A DNA stretch of 64,000 nucleotides, from the NCBI RefSeq assembly GCF_025997995.1, contig NZ_AP026683.1:868501-932500 (forward strand), read 5' to 3'. This stretch comes from Sediminibacterium sp. TEGAF015. Its GTDB lineage: Bacteria; Bacteroidota; Bacteroidia; Chitinophagales; Chitinophagaceae. The notes below the pieces were generated by a model. The model had not been told where the DNA came from and did no database searches. It worked only from the letters and a program-made list of their open reading frames with translations. Of the stretch, positions 34,794 through 44,699 are shown piece by piece (the stretch's first letter is position 1; every line of letters begins with the position of its first letter). The translations under genes and the position numbers were made by a program.

Positions 34794-37388
34794 TTATTCG
34801 TTTCTGAAAACCACTACACCATCAAATACATCCACCAGTACCGGTTGGTTTTTATCAATATCTCCGGAAAGAATTTTCTTACTCAATGCATTTACAATTA
34901 ACTTCTGAATTAATCGCTTCAAAGGTCTTGCCCCCAACTGTGCATCAAATCCGTTTTCCATTAGGTATTCAACCAGATAATCACTAAAGCGTAATTGAAT
35001 ATCGTTTTCGGCAACCAGTTTTTTCAAGGATTCCAACTGGATAGTTATGATACCCTTCAGCTGTTTCTTATTCAACGGACTAAACATGATAATTTCATCT
35101 ACCCTGTTTAGAAACTCAGGTCTTACTGTTTGCTTTAGCAATTGCATTACTTCTGTCTTAGCTTTTTCAGCAGCATCTTCCAGTCCGTTTTCTTCTACCC
35201 CTTCAAACGCTTCCTGAATTAAATGGCTACCAATATTGCTGGTCATAATGATGATCGTATTTTTAAAATTCACCATTCTGCCTTTGTTATCTGTTAGTCT
35301 GCCATCGTCTAATACCTGTAACATCACATTCCAAACGTCAGGATGTGCTTTTTCAATTTCATCCAGGAGAATTACACTATAAGGTTTTCTGCGCACAGCT
35401 TCTGTTAATTGCCCGCCTTCATCATACCCTACATATCCGGGAGGTGCGCCAATCAATCGGGAAACCGTATGCTTTTCCTGATATTCACTCATGTCTATAC
35501 GGGTCATCATAGTCTCATCATCAAACAGGTATTCTGCCAGGGCTTTCGCCAGTTCTGTTTTACCTACACCAGAAGTGCCTAAGAAAATAAAGGATCCAAT
35601 TGGCTTCTTAGGATCTTGCAATCCAGCCCTGCTTCTTCTGATGGCATCAGAAACCGCAGCAATGGCTTCTTCCTGTCCTACAACCCTGCTATGCAGTTCT
35701 TCTTCCAAATGCAATAATTTTTCTCTCTCCCCTTGCAGCATTTTGGCTACCGGAATACCCGTTGCCTTGGCAATACTTTCTGCTATATCTTCTGCATCCA
35801 CTTCTTCTTTCAATAACCTTTTCTCCGAAGTCTGCATCAACTGTTCGGTAACGGAAGCTATAAGGGTTTCCTGTTCTTTTACTTTACCGTATCTAATTTC
35901 AGCTACTTTTCCATATTCGCCATTACGCTCTGCCTGCTCGGCTTCTTGCTTCAATTGTTCAATCCTCGCTTTGGCAGACTGTACTTTCTCCACCAGTTCT
36001 TTCTCCTGAGTCCACTTCGCTTTCAGCGTATCGCGCTCTACAGCAAGGTTACTGATTTCAATATTGAGTTCTTTTAGTTTGTCTTCATCGTCTTCCCGCT
36101 TAATGGCTTCGCGCTCAATTTCCAACTGACGAATCTGACGTTCCAGTTTATCCAGCTCTTCTGGCATAGAATTCATTTCGAGTCTCAGCTTGGCTGCACT
36201 CTCGTCTATTAAGTCAATGGCTTTATCGGGCAAGAAACGATCCGTAACATAACGATTGGATAATTCTACTGCAGCAATAATAGCTTCATCTTTAATACGA
36301 ACATGGTGATGCGTTTCGTACCGATCTTTCAAACCACGCAAAATTGAAATGGCATCTTCTACTGAAGGCTCATCAATCATTACTTTCTGAAATCTTCTTT
36401 CCAGTGCCTTGTCCTTTTCAAAATATTTCTGGTATTCGTTTAATGTGGTTGCACCAATGGCTCTTAACTCTCCGCGTGCCAATGCAGGCTTTAATATATT
36501 GGCCGCATCCATAGCTCCTTCGCCACCACCTGCACCTACTAATGTATGAATTTCATCGATGAATAAAATAATTTCTCCATCACTGGAAGTCACTTCTTTT
36601 ACCACACCTTTTAGTCTCTCTTCAAATTCCCCCTTATACTTAGCACCGGCAATCAGTTGCCCCATGTCTAATCCATAAATAATTTTGCTTTTCAGATTTT
36701 CAGGTACGTCTCCATTTACAATCCGCATAGCCAGTCCCTCTACAATAGCTGTTTTACCAACACCGGGTTCACCCACTAAAATGGGATTGTTTTTAGATCT
36801 GCGGGTAAGTATATGCAGGGTTCTTCTGATTTCTTCGTCACGGCCAATCACCGGATCCAGCTTGCCTTGTCTGGCCATATCGTTCAGGTTCTTGGCATAT
36901 TTATTCAGCATATTTAGCTGCGTTTCCTGTGCCTGCGAACGAATGGTATCTCCTTTTCGTAAATCTTTAATGGCAGTGGTTAATCCCTTCTCTGTTAAAC
37001 CTGCAGCTTTTAATAAAGTTCCGGTAGCATCACTCATTTGCACCAAAGCAAGCAAGAGATGTTCAGGGGTAACGAATTCATCTTTAAAGGAACTCATTAC
37101 GGTAGTTGCTTTCAGCAAAGCATTACTGAAATCACGTCCGGCATTCTGAGCAGGTTCTCCTCCCTGTACCTTTGGCAACTTATTCAGTTGCTCGGCAAGT
37201 TTGGTTTCCAGAAAAACAGGATTCACATTGTTCTTCTTTAACAAAAATTCAATTGCTGAATCCTTGTCAGTTAATAAAGCCTTCAGCAAGTGATCCGTTT
37301 CAATGGATGGATTTCCATTGTTATAGGCAACCTGCTGCGCAGACTGAATTGCTTCCTGCGCTTTAATGGTATAATTGTTCAAATTCAT
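34794..37388 (-). CDS. clpB: ATP-dependent chaperone ClpB
   Basis: ClpB is a hexameric AAA+ disaggregase that works with DnaK to rescue aggregated proteins after heat stress. The 864 residues match the family. In order: N-terminal domain (about 1-150, [20 protein letters not shown]), first AAA+ module with Walker [14 protein letters not shown] (about 205) and [13 protein letters not shown], the long coiled-coil M-domain (about 410-525), second AAA+ module with Walker [14 protein letters not shown] (about 605) and [15 protein letters not shown], and the C-terminal D2 small domain ([20 protein letters not shown]). It is divergent from a serine hydrolase gene with a 68-base shared region. No CIRCE element is seen there. 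Confidence 0.98.
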   Translation of the reverse strand: MNLNNYTIKAQEAIQSAQQVAYNNGNPSIETDHLLKALLTDKDSAIEFLLKKNNVNPVFLETKLAEQLNKLPKVQGGEPAQNAGRDFSNALLKATTVMSSFKDEFVTPEHLLLALVQMSDATGTLLKAAGLTEKGLTTAIKDLRKGDTIRSQAQETQLNMLNKYAKNLNDMARQGKLDPVIGRDEEIRRTLHILTRRSKNNPILVGEPGVGKTAIVEGLAMRIVNGDVPENLKSKIIYGLDMGQLIAGAKYKGEFEERLKGVVKEVTSSDGEIILFIDEIHTLVGAGGGEGAMDAANILKPALARGELRAIGATTLNEYQKYFEKDKALERRFQKVMIDEPSVEDAISILRGLKDRYETHHHVRIKDEAIIAAVELSNRYVTDRFLPDKAIDLIDESAAKLRLEMNSMPEELDKLERQIRQLEIEREAIKREDDEDKLKELNIEISNLAVERDTLKAKWTQEKELVEKVQSAKARIEQLKQEAEQAERNGEYGKVAEIRYGKVKEQETLIASVTEQLMQTSEKRLLKEEVDAEDIAESIAKATGIPVAKMLQGEREKLLHLEEELHSRVVGQEEAIAAVSDAIRRSRAGLQDPKKPIGSFIFLGTSGVGKTELAKALAEYLFDDETMMTRIDMSEYQEKHTVSRLIGAPPGYVGYDEGGQLTEAVRRKPYSVILLDEIEKAHPDVWNVMLQVLDDGRLTDNKGRMVNFKNTIIIMTSNIGSHLIQEAFEGVEENGLEDAAEKAKTEVMQLLKQTVRPEFLNRVDEIIMFSPLNKKQLKGIITIQLESLKKLVAENDIQLRFSDYLVEYLMENGFDAQLGARPLKRLIQKLIVNALSKKILSGDIDKNQPVLVDVFDGVVVFRNE

Positions 37389-37456
37389 AGTAAAGTGGAT
37401 TAATGTAACTTTATCCTATCCATCAAACGATAATCCAACTCAATAATTCGGAAAAT

Positions 37457-38506
37457 ATGTCGCAAAAAATGGTTAGAAACTGCGCAATAGTCAGTATGGA
37501 AGTGATTTTTCTGTTATTATTACAGCCACTCAATGCCCAATATAATTTTCAGGAATTGGAAAAAACCATTGAACTATCCAAAAAGGAACTGGGCAAGGAA
37601 TACAGCATACTTGTATATAAAGACGGGAAAATAGTCTTCAGCAAATCGGCTGGAGATTTCAATCCCAAAACACAGGCACCCATTGCAAGTGCCAGCAAGT
37701 GGTTAACCGCAGCACTGATCATGGCATTGGTAGACGATGGGAAAATTTCGCTGGACGACAAACTCAGCAAATATATTCCCGACATGAACAAATACAGCAA
37801 GGGCTTTATTACAATAAGGCATTGCCTGAGCCATTTAACAGGCATAGCATCTGAGCCCATCAAGCTAGGCGATATTATTAGAAGAAGCCGGTATAGTAGC
37901 CTGGAAGAAGAAATAACCGAGTTTGTTACCAAAAGAGAAATCGTTGCCAATCCTGGACTGGAATTTCGTTACAGCAATGTGGGCTTGAACCTCGCAGGCC
38001 GCTACATTGAACTTGCTTTAAGAAGAGGATTTGAACAAATCATGCAGGAAAAAATATTGCGTCCATTGCAAATGCGCGGTACTAATTTCTCCAGCCTGAA
38101 TGCCATCAATCCTTCAGGTGGTGCACAATCAACAGCAAATGATTATATCAATTTCTGTTCTATGTTGCTCAACAAAGGCATGTTCAATGGCAAAAGAATT
38201 TTATCTGAATCATCTGTACAATATTTATTGCAGGCGCACACTACTTCCTCCATGATTAAATACGCGCCCAAAGTAGCCGAAGGGTATAATTATGCAGCAG
38301 GATCATGGGTTATCCAGACCGATGTAAATGGCAATCCATCTGTATTGGCATCACCAGGATTGTTTGGTACCTGGCCCATGATAGATTTGTGCAGAAATTA
38401 TGCAGTGGTATTTTTTGCAAAGGAACTCATGAGTGAAGACCGCAGAGATATATACCTAAATCTGAAGAAAAAAATTGACGAACAAATTGCATCGAATTGT
38501 CAGTAA
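37457..38506 (+). CDS. secreted serine hydrolase of the beta-lactamase/PBP (class C) fold
   Basis: The 349-residue protein has a signal peptide, best read from MVRNCAIVSMEVIFLLLLQP and ending LNA-Q. The active-site motifs are S-x-x-K in SASKWLTAAL (Ser near residue 77) and Y-x-N in FRYSNVGLNLAGR. HCLSHLTGIASEP is the conserved block after the first motif, and GGAQSTANDYINFCSMLL is typical of class C-like esterases and DD-peptidases. Substrates in this superfamily range from cell-wall peptides to esters and cannot be told here. Its stop lies 2 bases before the queG ATG, so the two are probably one transcript, though no functional link is evident. Confidence 0.87.
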   Translation: MSQKMVRNCAIVSMEVIFLLLLQPLNAQYNFQELEKTIELSKKELGKEYSILVYKDGKIVFSKSAGDFNPKTQAPIASASKWLTAALIMALVDDGKISLDDKLSKYIPDMNKYSKGFITIRHCLSHLTGIASEPIKLGDIIRRSRYSSLEEEITEFVTKREIVANPGLEFRYSNVGLNLAGRYIELALRRGFEQIMQEKILRPLQMRGTNFSSLNAINPSGGAQSTANDYINFCSMLLNKGMFNGKRILSESSVQYLLQAHTTSSMIKYAPKVAEGYNYAAGSWVIQTDVNGNPSVLASPGLFGTWPMIDLCRNYAVVFFAKELMSEDRRDIYLNLKKKIDEQIASNCQ

Positions 38507-38508
38507 AG

Positions 38509-39429
38509 ATGTTGTCTGTAGAAGCAAATACCCGATTTATAAAAGCACAGGCTGCAAGGCTTGGATTTAGTTATTGCGGAATAGCAAAGGCCGAAAAATT
38601 AAATGAAGACGCCCGAAGATTGGAACAGTGGTTGAACAAAAATCATCAGGGCAGTATGCAGTACATGGAGAATCATTTTGATAAAAGAATTGATCCTACG
38701 CTATTGGTTCCCGGAGCACAATCGGTTATTACCCTGCTAAAAAATTATTATCCGGATAAGCAACAACAAAACAATAGTCCTAAAATAGCCAGGTATGCAT
38801 GGGGCAAAGATTATCACGAAGTAATCAGAGCGCAGCTAAAGGAATTATTAGCCGAAATAAATCAGGAAATCGGTACGGTAAACGGAAGAGGCTTTGTTGA
38901 TTCTGCACCAGTTCTGGAAAGAGCCTGGGCTGTGAAATCCGGATTGGGATGGGTAGGCAAAAACGGAAACCTTATCAGCAAACAAAACGGCTCCTACTTT
39001 TTTATTGCCACTTTAATAGTAGACCTGCCACTACTATACGATGATCCTTATGCAAAAGACTACTGTGGTACTTGTACCCAATGTATTGATGCCTGCCCAA
39101 CCGATGCCATTTTACCCAACAAAGAAATCAACGGAAGCCAGTGCATCAGCTATTATACCATCGAATTAAAGGAGGCATTAAGCCAGCAAACATCCATAAA
39201 CACTGATAACTGGTTATTTGGCTGTGATATTTGTCAGGAAGTTTGTCCATGGAACCGATTTAGCAAACCTCATCAGGAACCCGCATTTGCTCCCATACCT
39301 GTCATCCTGAATTTAACAACACAGGAATGGGAAGAAATGACTGAAGAAGTATTTAACGCTACATTTAAGGAATCACCCTTAAAAAGGAGCAAATACAGTG
39401 GTATCCGCAGAAATCTCCAATGGCTTTAG
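38509..39429 (+). CDS. queG: epoxyqueuosine reductase
   Basis: QueG reduces epoxyqueuosine to queuosine in tRNA wobble position 34, using cobalamin and two 4Fe-4S clusters. The protein has 306 residues from ATG 38509; the alternative TTG at 38497 would overlap the upstream gene. The N-terminal cobalamin-binding part has LGFSYCGIAKAEKL, RYAWGKDYHEVIR and GRGFVDSAPVLERAWAVKSG, the last with the proton-donating Asp. The ferredoxin-like domain has CGTCTQCIDACPTDA and the second cluster CDICQEVCPWNRF. It is followed by a hairpin terminator. Confidence 0.96.
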   Translation: MLSVEANTRFIKAQAARLGFSYCGIAKAEKLNEDARRLEQWLNKNHQGSMQYMENHFDKRIDPTLLVPGAQSVITLLKNYYPDKQQQNNSPKIARYAWGKDYHEVIRAQLKELLAEINQEIGTVNGRGFVDSAPVLERAWAVKSGLGWVGKNGNLISKQNGSYFFIATLIVDLPLLYDDPYAKDYCGTCTQCIDACPTDAILPNKEINGSQCISYYTIELKEALSQQTSINTDNWLFGCDICQEVCPWNRFSKPHQEPAFAPIPVILNLTTQEWEEMTEEVFNATFKESPLKRSKYSGIRRNLQWL

Positions 39430-39460
39430 CCACAAATACAACCAAAGCGGCCTATTTTCT

Positions 39461-39485
39461 AAAACCGTAAAATAATTGCGGTTTT
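39461..39485 (+). terminator. hairpin terminator after queG
   Basis: The arms AAAACCGTAA (39461-39470) and TTGCGGTTTT (39476-39485) pair over 10 bases with one G-T wobble around a 5-base loop. It lies 32 bases past the queG stop. Confidence 0.7.
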
Positions 39486-39605
39486 ATGCGTCTTTAAAAA
39501 AACTTTGACCAATTTGTCCCCATTTATTGGAAAAATTATCAACAAAACCAAGAAATTCCCGCACACATTATATATTTATATTGTTTTTCAAAACTCCAAA
39601 ACGAT

Positions 39606-42600
39606 ATGCATATGAATGTCAACAATGGCAAGAACAGTGTCCTATCGAAGATGTGCTTCCTTCTCTTCGGTTTGGCACTGACAATCGGCTTGCAAGCTCA
39701 AACAACCATTAAAGGAAAAGTTACCGACAGTAAAGGACAGCCTGTTCCGGGCGCTTCTGTCACCATTAAAAATTCAGGTGCAGGTACTGCTACAGGTACC
39801 GATGGCTTGTATCAGTTAATTGCGAATTTAAAAGCAGGGAAATACGATGTCGTAATTTCTTCTGTAGGATTTAAATCAGCTGAAAAAACAATGACTGTTA
39901 CCAGCACTACCAGTAGCTTCTCTTTTGACGCAAGTTTAAAGGAAGATGCAACGGGTCTGGATGAAGTAGTAGTAACCGGTACTTCACAGGGTACTACTAA
40001 AAAGCAATTGGGTAATTTCATTGGTACTGTAAAAGGAAGCCAGGTGAGCAATGCAGGTTCTCCCAATGCCATTGCTTCTTTACAAGGTAAAGTTCCGGGT
40101 GCGCAGATTACGCAGAACTCCGGTGACCCTGCAGGTGGTATGAGTGTGAAACTACGTGGTGTAAGCTCTATCTCTGGTTCTTCAGATCCTTTGTACATTA
40201 TTGACGGAGTTATTCTAAACAATTCAAATGCAAGAGTAACCAACGCGCAAAGTGATTATGATGCTTATGGAAGCGTAGGTCAGAACCGCATGGTAGATAT
40301 TAACCCTAACGATATCGACAGAATTGAAGTGTTGAACGGTGCTGCTGCAGCAGCTATTTATGGAAGCCGTGCAAATGCTGGAGTTATTCAAATCTTTACA
40401 AAGCGTGGATCTACCGGTGCTCCAAAAATCACCTTTAGTTCTAAAGTAAATACCAATTCATTGAGAAAACGTTTGGTGTTTAACAATGCCCCTACCAAAT
40501 TTGGTGGTCCTACAGATGGCCCAGGTGCTTTAACACAGGATATCATAACCGCTCCATTCCAAACAACCACTACTCCAGTAACCCGTTACGATTATCAGGA
40601 TGATATTTTCAGAACAGGATATGGTACAGACAACAACGTGTCTATCACAGGTGGTCAGGACAAAATGCGTTACTTCGCCTCTTTGAACTACAACACCAAC
40701 CAAGGTATTATCAGAGGAACAGACAACACCCGTTTTGGATTCAGATTAAATTTAGATAACAAAGTAAACAACTGGTTCAGCTGGAATGCCGGTATCAACT
40801 ATACCAACAACGCTACCAATGAAAAACCAGATGGTAATAGTTTCTTCTCTCCTATTAACTCAATGACCATTTTAGGCAACTTCCACAATATCAGTGCAAG
40901 AGATGCCAATGGAAATTTACAGGCTGTGGGCGAAAGAGGTCGTGTGAATCCTTTAACCATCATCAACGATATCAAACAAAGAAACGTAACGAACAGAACC
41001 GTTTCTAATGTGGGTTTCAAATTGTTCCCGGTGAAAGGTTTAGTGATTGACTACACAGCTGGCTTAGACAATATCGCACAAAACGGAACTACTTATATTC
41101 CACCGTTCCCTTACAATGCCAGCCCTGCATTTTATGGCGGTGGTGCTGCTCTAGATCCAACACAAAATGGGTATGCCAGTGCGGCCAGCTTTAATTCAAC
41201 TTTTTTCAACCACGATTTAAACTTTACATACACTACCAATATAACCAATAAACTGGCTTCTGTAACCCAGTTTGGTTATTCTGAGCAGTATGAGAAAGCG
41301 CAGTATATTTTAGCTCAGAGCCGTGGTTTGTTGCCAGGTATTTCTACTGCAACAGGTGGTAGCACTTTATTGCCTAATTCTGACGGTAGAAGCGAAAGAA
41401 CCATTCGTGGATTCTTCTTACAGCAGAACTTTAAGTTCAACAATCAGTTGTTCGTAACGATTGCAGGGCGCGTGGATGGTTCTTCTGTATTTGATAAGAG
41501 CAACCGTAACTTCTTCTACCCGAAAGTAAGTGGTAACTACCTTATCTCTGAAACTGACTTCTTCAAGAAATCTTCTTTAGCAAATTCAGTAGATGTATTC
41601 AAAATCCGTGCAGCATACGGTGAAAGTGGAAACCTAACAGGTATTGGCGCATACGATCGTTTCAATATCTATAATATCTCTCCTTTCTTAGGAAGAACCA
41701 GCTTAACTTCTCCTTCTGCAACCATCAGTTCTAACTTAAAACCTGAGCGTCAGAAAGAATTGGAAATTGGTACAGATATCGCATTATTCGGAAACAGATT
41801 GCAATTCACTTTCAACTATTATAACAAGAAAGTAACAGACTTATTGGTACCGAATATTACCAATGCGCCAAGTTCAGGATTCCCAACAGCAACCAAGAAC
41901 GTAGGTTCTTTAAGCAACAAGGGATTTGAAATCATGGTAACCGCTGTTCCTGTAAAAAACAAAGATTTCAGCTGGGAAATCACTGGAAACTTTAATAAGA
42001 ATAAAAACAGAATTGAAAACTTAGGCGTTCCTTTCATTTCATTTGCAGCCCCAACCGGAGCCGTATTTGCTTTGATTCCCGGATATGATGCCCCTGTATT
42101 CTACTCAACTTTCTTTGCTAGAAATGCAAATGGCACAGAAGTGAAGAATGCGGCAGGTATACCAGTAACAGCAAGAGGACCTATTGCAAATGGACAGCCA
42201 TTTGGTACTCCTTCATTGGATCCTGCAACTGGATTACCATTCACTAGCGGACCTAACTCAACTATCTTACGCACCGTATTGGGCTCACCTAACCCAACCT
42301 ACACAGCAACTTTAATCAATAGTTTCACTTATAAGAAGTGGACCTTGGGTTTCCAATTAGACCGTGTAGCTGGTTCGGAAGTATTTAACGCAGACTTCAG
42401 AACAAGACAAGGGGTAGGAAATGGTAGCGAATTTGCACAAAGAGAACACAAGGGTGAAATACCAAGAGGATATATCAGCGGTATTTACGGTATTGAAGAG
42501 TGGAGAGTTGAAGACGGATCTTTCACCAAACTACGTGAAATCTCTGTAGGCTATTCATTTGGAAAAGTGAAAAACCTGTTCAACAGCCTAACTGTTACAT

Positions 42601-42752
42601 TAACCGGAAGAAACCTAATCTCATGGGATAACTACAGAGGATACGATCCTGAAACCAACGCTACTGGTCAGAGCAGCTTGTTCAGAGGCGTAGATTTTGG
42701 TAACGTACCTATTCCAAAAACATTCCAATTTGGAGTTGTAGCTAATTTCTAA
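39606..42752 (+). CDS. SusC/RagA-family TonB-linked outer membrane receptor
   Basis: The protein has 1048 residues. The signal peptide ends near GLQA-Q (residue 31); a later in-frame start is possible since MHMNVNNGKNSVLSKM holds three Met. The CarboxypepD_reg domain (about 34-110) is IKGKVTDSKGQPVPGASVTI, followed by LDEVVVTGTSQGTTKKQLGN before the plug. SusC-specific phrases are ISGSSDPLYIIDGVIL and ANAGVIQIFTKRGSTG. The barrel has many GNLTGIGAYDRF/RLQFTFNYYNKKV-type strands and ends IPKTFQFGVVANF. It imports oligomeric nutrients together with the adjacent SusD. Codon choice is biased, suggesting good expression. No sigma or hybrid two-component regulator and no glycan enzyme is adjacent. 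Confidence 0.96.
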   Translation: MHMNVNNGKNSVLSKMCFLLFGLALTIGLQAQTTIKGKVTDSKGQPVPGASVTIKNSGAGTATGTDGLYQLIANLKAGKYDVVISSVGFKSAEKTMTVTSTTSSFSFDASLKEDATGLDEVVVTGTSQGTTKKQLGNFIGTVKGSQVSNAGSPNAIASLQGKVPGAQITQNSGDPAGGMSVKLRGVSSISGSSDPLYIIDGVILNNSNARVTNAQSDYDAYGSVGQNRMVDINPNDIDRIEVLNGAAAAAIYGSRANAGVIQIFTKRGSTGAPKITFSSKVNTNSLRKRLVFNNAPTKFGGPTDGPGALTQDIITAPFQTTTTPVTRYDYQDDIFRTGYGTDNNVSITGGQDKMRYFASLNYNTNQGIIRGTDNTRFGFRLNLDNKVNNWFSWNAGINYTNNATNEKPDGNSFFSPINSMTILGNFHNISARDANGNLQAVGERGRVNPLTIINDIKQRNVTNRTVSNVGFKLFPVKGLVIDYTAGLDNIAQNGTTYIPPFPYNASPAFYGGGAALDPTQNGYASAASFNSTFFNHDLNFTYTTNITNKLASVTQFGYSEQYEKAQYILAQSRGLLPGISTATGGSTLLPNSDGRSERTIRGFFLQQNFKFNNQLFVTIAGRVDGSSVFDKSNRNFFYPKVSGNYLISETDFFKKSSLANSVDVFKIRAAYGESGNLTGIGAYDRFNIYNISPFLGRTSLTSPSATISSNLKPERQKELEIGTDIALFGNRLQFTFNYYNKKVTDLLVPNITNAPSSGFPTATKNVGSLSNKGFEIMVTAVPVKNKDFSWEITGNFNKNKNRIENLGVPFISFAAPTGAVFALIPGYDAPVFYSTFFARNANGTEVKNAAGIPVTARGPIANGQPFGTPSLDPATGLPFTSGPNSTILRTVLGSPNPTYTATLINSFTYKKWTLGFQLDRVAGSEVFNADFRTRQGVGNGSEFAQREHKGEIPRGYISGIYGIEEWRVEDGSFTKLREISVGYSFGKVKNLFNSLTVTLTGRNLISWDNYRGYDPETNATGQSSLFRGVDFGNVPIPKTFQFGVVANF

Positions 42753-42770
42753 CCCAACAAAAAAGTTATT

Positions 42771-44078
42771 ATGAAAAAAATATTATTCATCATTTTATCC
42801 GGGGTAAGTCTAGTTGCATGCAAGCAGGACTTTACCAACCCAGGTGCCATCTCTGATATAGATGCATTTTCTACCCCCAGAGGATTAGCGGGTGTAGCAG
42901 TAGGATTACAGAACGTATATAGTAATGGTCGTTTAAGCCCATTGTATAATAGCGTTACTGCAGCAGGTGCTTTAACCAATGAGTTCAGATTAATGAACGC
43001 AGGTAACACCGACGAGTTTCAGTTATTTCAAGGCGGAGCTGTTGTAGACAACCTGAACGGTATTGTAGGCAATATGTGGACTTGGAACAACAAGATTATT
43101 TATGATGCCGACAAAGTATTGGAAGGTGCCAATAAGTTAGGTGATAAAAACTATGCATCAGGATTGATCGCTTATGCAAGTATTTATAAAGCTTTAGCCA
43201 TTGGTAATTTAGCCATGTTCTTTGAACAGATTCCTGAAGCGCCTGGTACACAAACCACACCAGCTACTTTCCAAAGCAGAATCGATGGACTCAGAAGAGC
43301 CGTTACTACTTTGCGTTCCGCACAAACAGCATTAGGAGCAAACGCCCCTAGTGCCGCATTCTTCGCCAATGTACCTACCAATATTACTACTGCGTATTTT
43401 AATAATACCATTAGTGCCTTGATTGCTCGTTATAGTTTATTTGCAGGAGACTATGCAAGTGCTATCACTGCAGCCAATACGGTAGACCTAAGCTACAATG
43501 GCTCTACACTAGGCTTTGATGCCATTGTTACCAATCCGATTTTCACCACTGCAACTGCCACCAACAACGTATTCCAGATCTTGGATTCAACGTTAGGATT
43601 GCCTACTGCACTGGTTCCGGATTTAACCGATCAGCGAATTGCCTTCTATACTTCCATTAACCCAACCATTCAGCCTCGCTATAGAATCAGAGGTTTCTAT
43701 AGTGCCGCTACGCAGGCAGTTCCTTTGTACTTGCCAGACGAAATGCGTTTGATTAAAGCAGAAGCATATGTAAGACAAGCAGCTCCTGATTTAAACGCAG
43801 CTGTTACAGAAATCAATGCAGTAAGAACTCAATTGCCGGCAGCCGATGCATACGGAGTTGGTGGTGGATTAGCCGCTTACTCAGGTACTGTTTCAGCACC
43901 CGCTTTACTAGACGAAATATATCGTCAGCGTTGCATTGAATTGTGCATGAGCGGAATGCGTTTGGAAGACAACAGAAGATTTGGTCGCCCGGCCGCAGAA
44001 CGTAAGAGAACTTTCTTCCCTTACCCAAGCAGAGAGCGCGATAATAACCCGAACACACCAGCAGATCCTGCTAATTAA
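42771..44078 (+). CDS. SusD/RagB-family nutrient-binding lipoprotein
   Basis: The 435-residue protein has a lipoprotein signal (MKKILFIILSGVSLVAC, Cys17), followed by KQDFTNPGAISDID. The middle part consists of TPR-like helices (YKALAIGNLAMFFEQIPEAP, AYFNNTISALIARYSLFAGD). The C-terminal SusD block is PLYLPDEMRLIKAEAYVRQA, then LLDEIYRQRCIELCMSGMRL and EDNRRFGRP. SusD caps the SusC barrel from outside and binds the substrate. It starts 18 bases after susC and ends at a terminator, so the pair forms a two-gene operon. The substrate is not evident; SusD length and make-up do not discriminate glycan from peptide. Confidence 0.95.
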   Translation: MKKILFIILSGVSLVACKQDFTNPGAISDIDAFSTPRGLAGVAVGLQNVYSNGRLSPLYNSVTAAGALTNEFRLMNAGNTDEFQLFQGGAVVDNLNGIVGNMWTWNNKIIYDADKVLEGANKLGDKNYASGLIAYASIYKALAIGNLAMFFEQIPEAPGTQTTPATFQSRIDGLRRAVTTLRSAQTALGANAPSAAFFANVPTNITTAYFNNTISALIARYSLFAGDYASAITAANTVDLSYNGSTLGFDAIVTNPIFTTATATNNVFQILDSTLGLPTALVPDLTDQRIAFYTSINPTIQPRYRIRGFYSAATQAVPLYLPDEMRLIKAEAYVRQAAPDLNAAVTEINAVRTQLPAADAYGVGGGLAAYSGTVSAPALLDEIYRQRCIELCMSGMRLEDNRRFGRPAAERKRTFFPYPSRERDNNPNTPADPAN

Positions 44079-44108
44079 TAAAGAGTCTCTCCCCCAAGCA
44101 GTTGGTAA

Positions 44109-44141
44109 AAAGCCCCGTCACGAGCAATCGAACGGGGCTTT
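44109..44141 (+). terminator. terminator of the susCD operon
   Basis: The arms AAAGCCCCGT (44109-44118) and ACGGGGCTTT (44132-44141) have a 13-base loop and a short T-run, 30 bases past the susD stop. Confidence 0.8.
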
Positions 44142-44209
44142 CCAATTATACAATATGTTTCACAAATGAAAGTTGAACAAATGATAGTAGTTATGCTAAA
44201 TTGCTAAAT

Positions 44210-44698
44210 CTATTGTTCCGCAATTCGTTTAAGCTTTTGCAAATGTCTTTCCATTTGGGTGCCCATAATTTTATCATTCATCATTGAGCCGAAACGTTCC
44301 CAAGGATACCAGCCAATTTGTTGCACAAACTGCCATTGAACAATAGCTGTATTCGCTGATGGTTTTCCAATCATTCGCATGGTACTGAACTGTTCTACCC
44401 CATCAACCCCTTTCCAGCTGGCTTCCATAGTAGAATCGGTTACCGAAGTAATGGTTACAGATGTGTTACCCAATAACGCAGTGGTAGCAGATAGTATTTT
44501 TACAGAACTATCTTTCATTCCTTCTATCCACATTGGCCATTGGTGCATATCGGCAACCAGTGGCTTAATTTTAGTAATACTAACATTCACATCCACTGCC
44601 CTTGACACCAATACGGTAGAAGGGAACAACAATCCAATTGATGTAACAATGGTACCCAGCACTAAAAAACTAATTAATCCCAGCTTTATCAATTTCAT
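44210..44698 (-). CDS. membrane-anchored SRPBCC-fold (polyketide cyclase-like) protein
   Basis: The 162-residue protein starts at ATG 44698 (MKLIKLGLISFLVLGTIVTS). The longer frame to 44824 lies inside the upstream permease gene and is rejected. One N-terminal membrane helix (about 5-27) is followed by a helix-grip SRPBCC domain: VNVSITKIKPLVADMHQWPM, WIEGMKDSSVKI, TMEASWKGVDG, and a C-terminal amphipathic helix MNDKIMGTQMERHLQKLKRI. SRPBCC proteins bind hydrophobic ligands; this family is common in Bacteroidota and mostly uncharacterised. It lies 1 base after the permease stop, indicating a shared transcript. Confidence 0.78.
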   Translation of the reverse strand: MKLIKLGLISFLVLGTIVTSIGLLFPSTVLVSRAVDVNVSITKIKPLVADMHQWPMWIEGMKDSSVKILSATTALLGNTSVTITSVTDSTMEASWKGVDGVEQFSTMRMIGKPSANTAIVQWQFVQQIGWYPWERFGSMMNDKIMGTQMERHLQKLKRIAEQ

Positions 44699-44699
44699 T

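Noticed and set aside
35491..36009. 172-codon ORF antisense to clpB
   Set aside because: It is a shadow of the ClpB coiled-coil region, Ser/Cys-rich, without start signals.
39606..44141. A full polysaccharide-utilisation locus around susCD
   Set aside because: The neighbouring genes are queG and an ABC-2/SRPBCC/sppA set; no carbohydrate-active enzyme is present.
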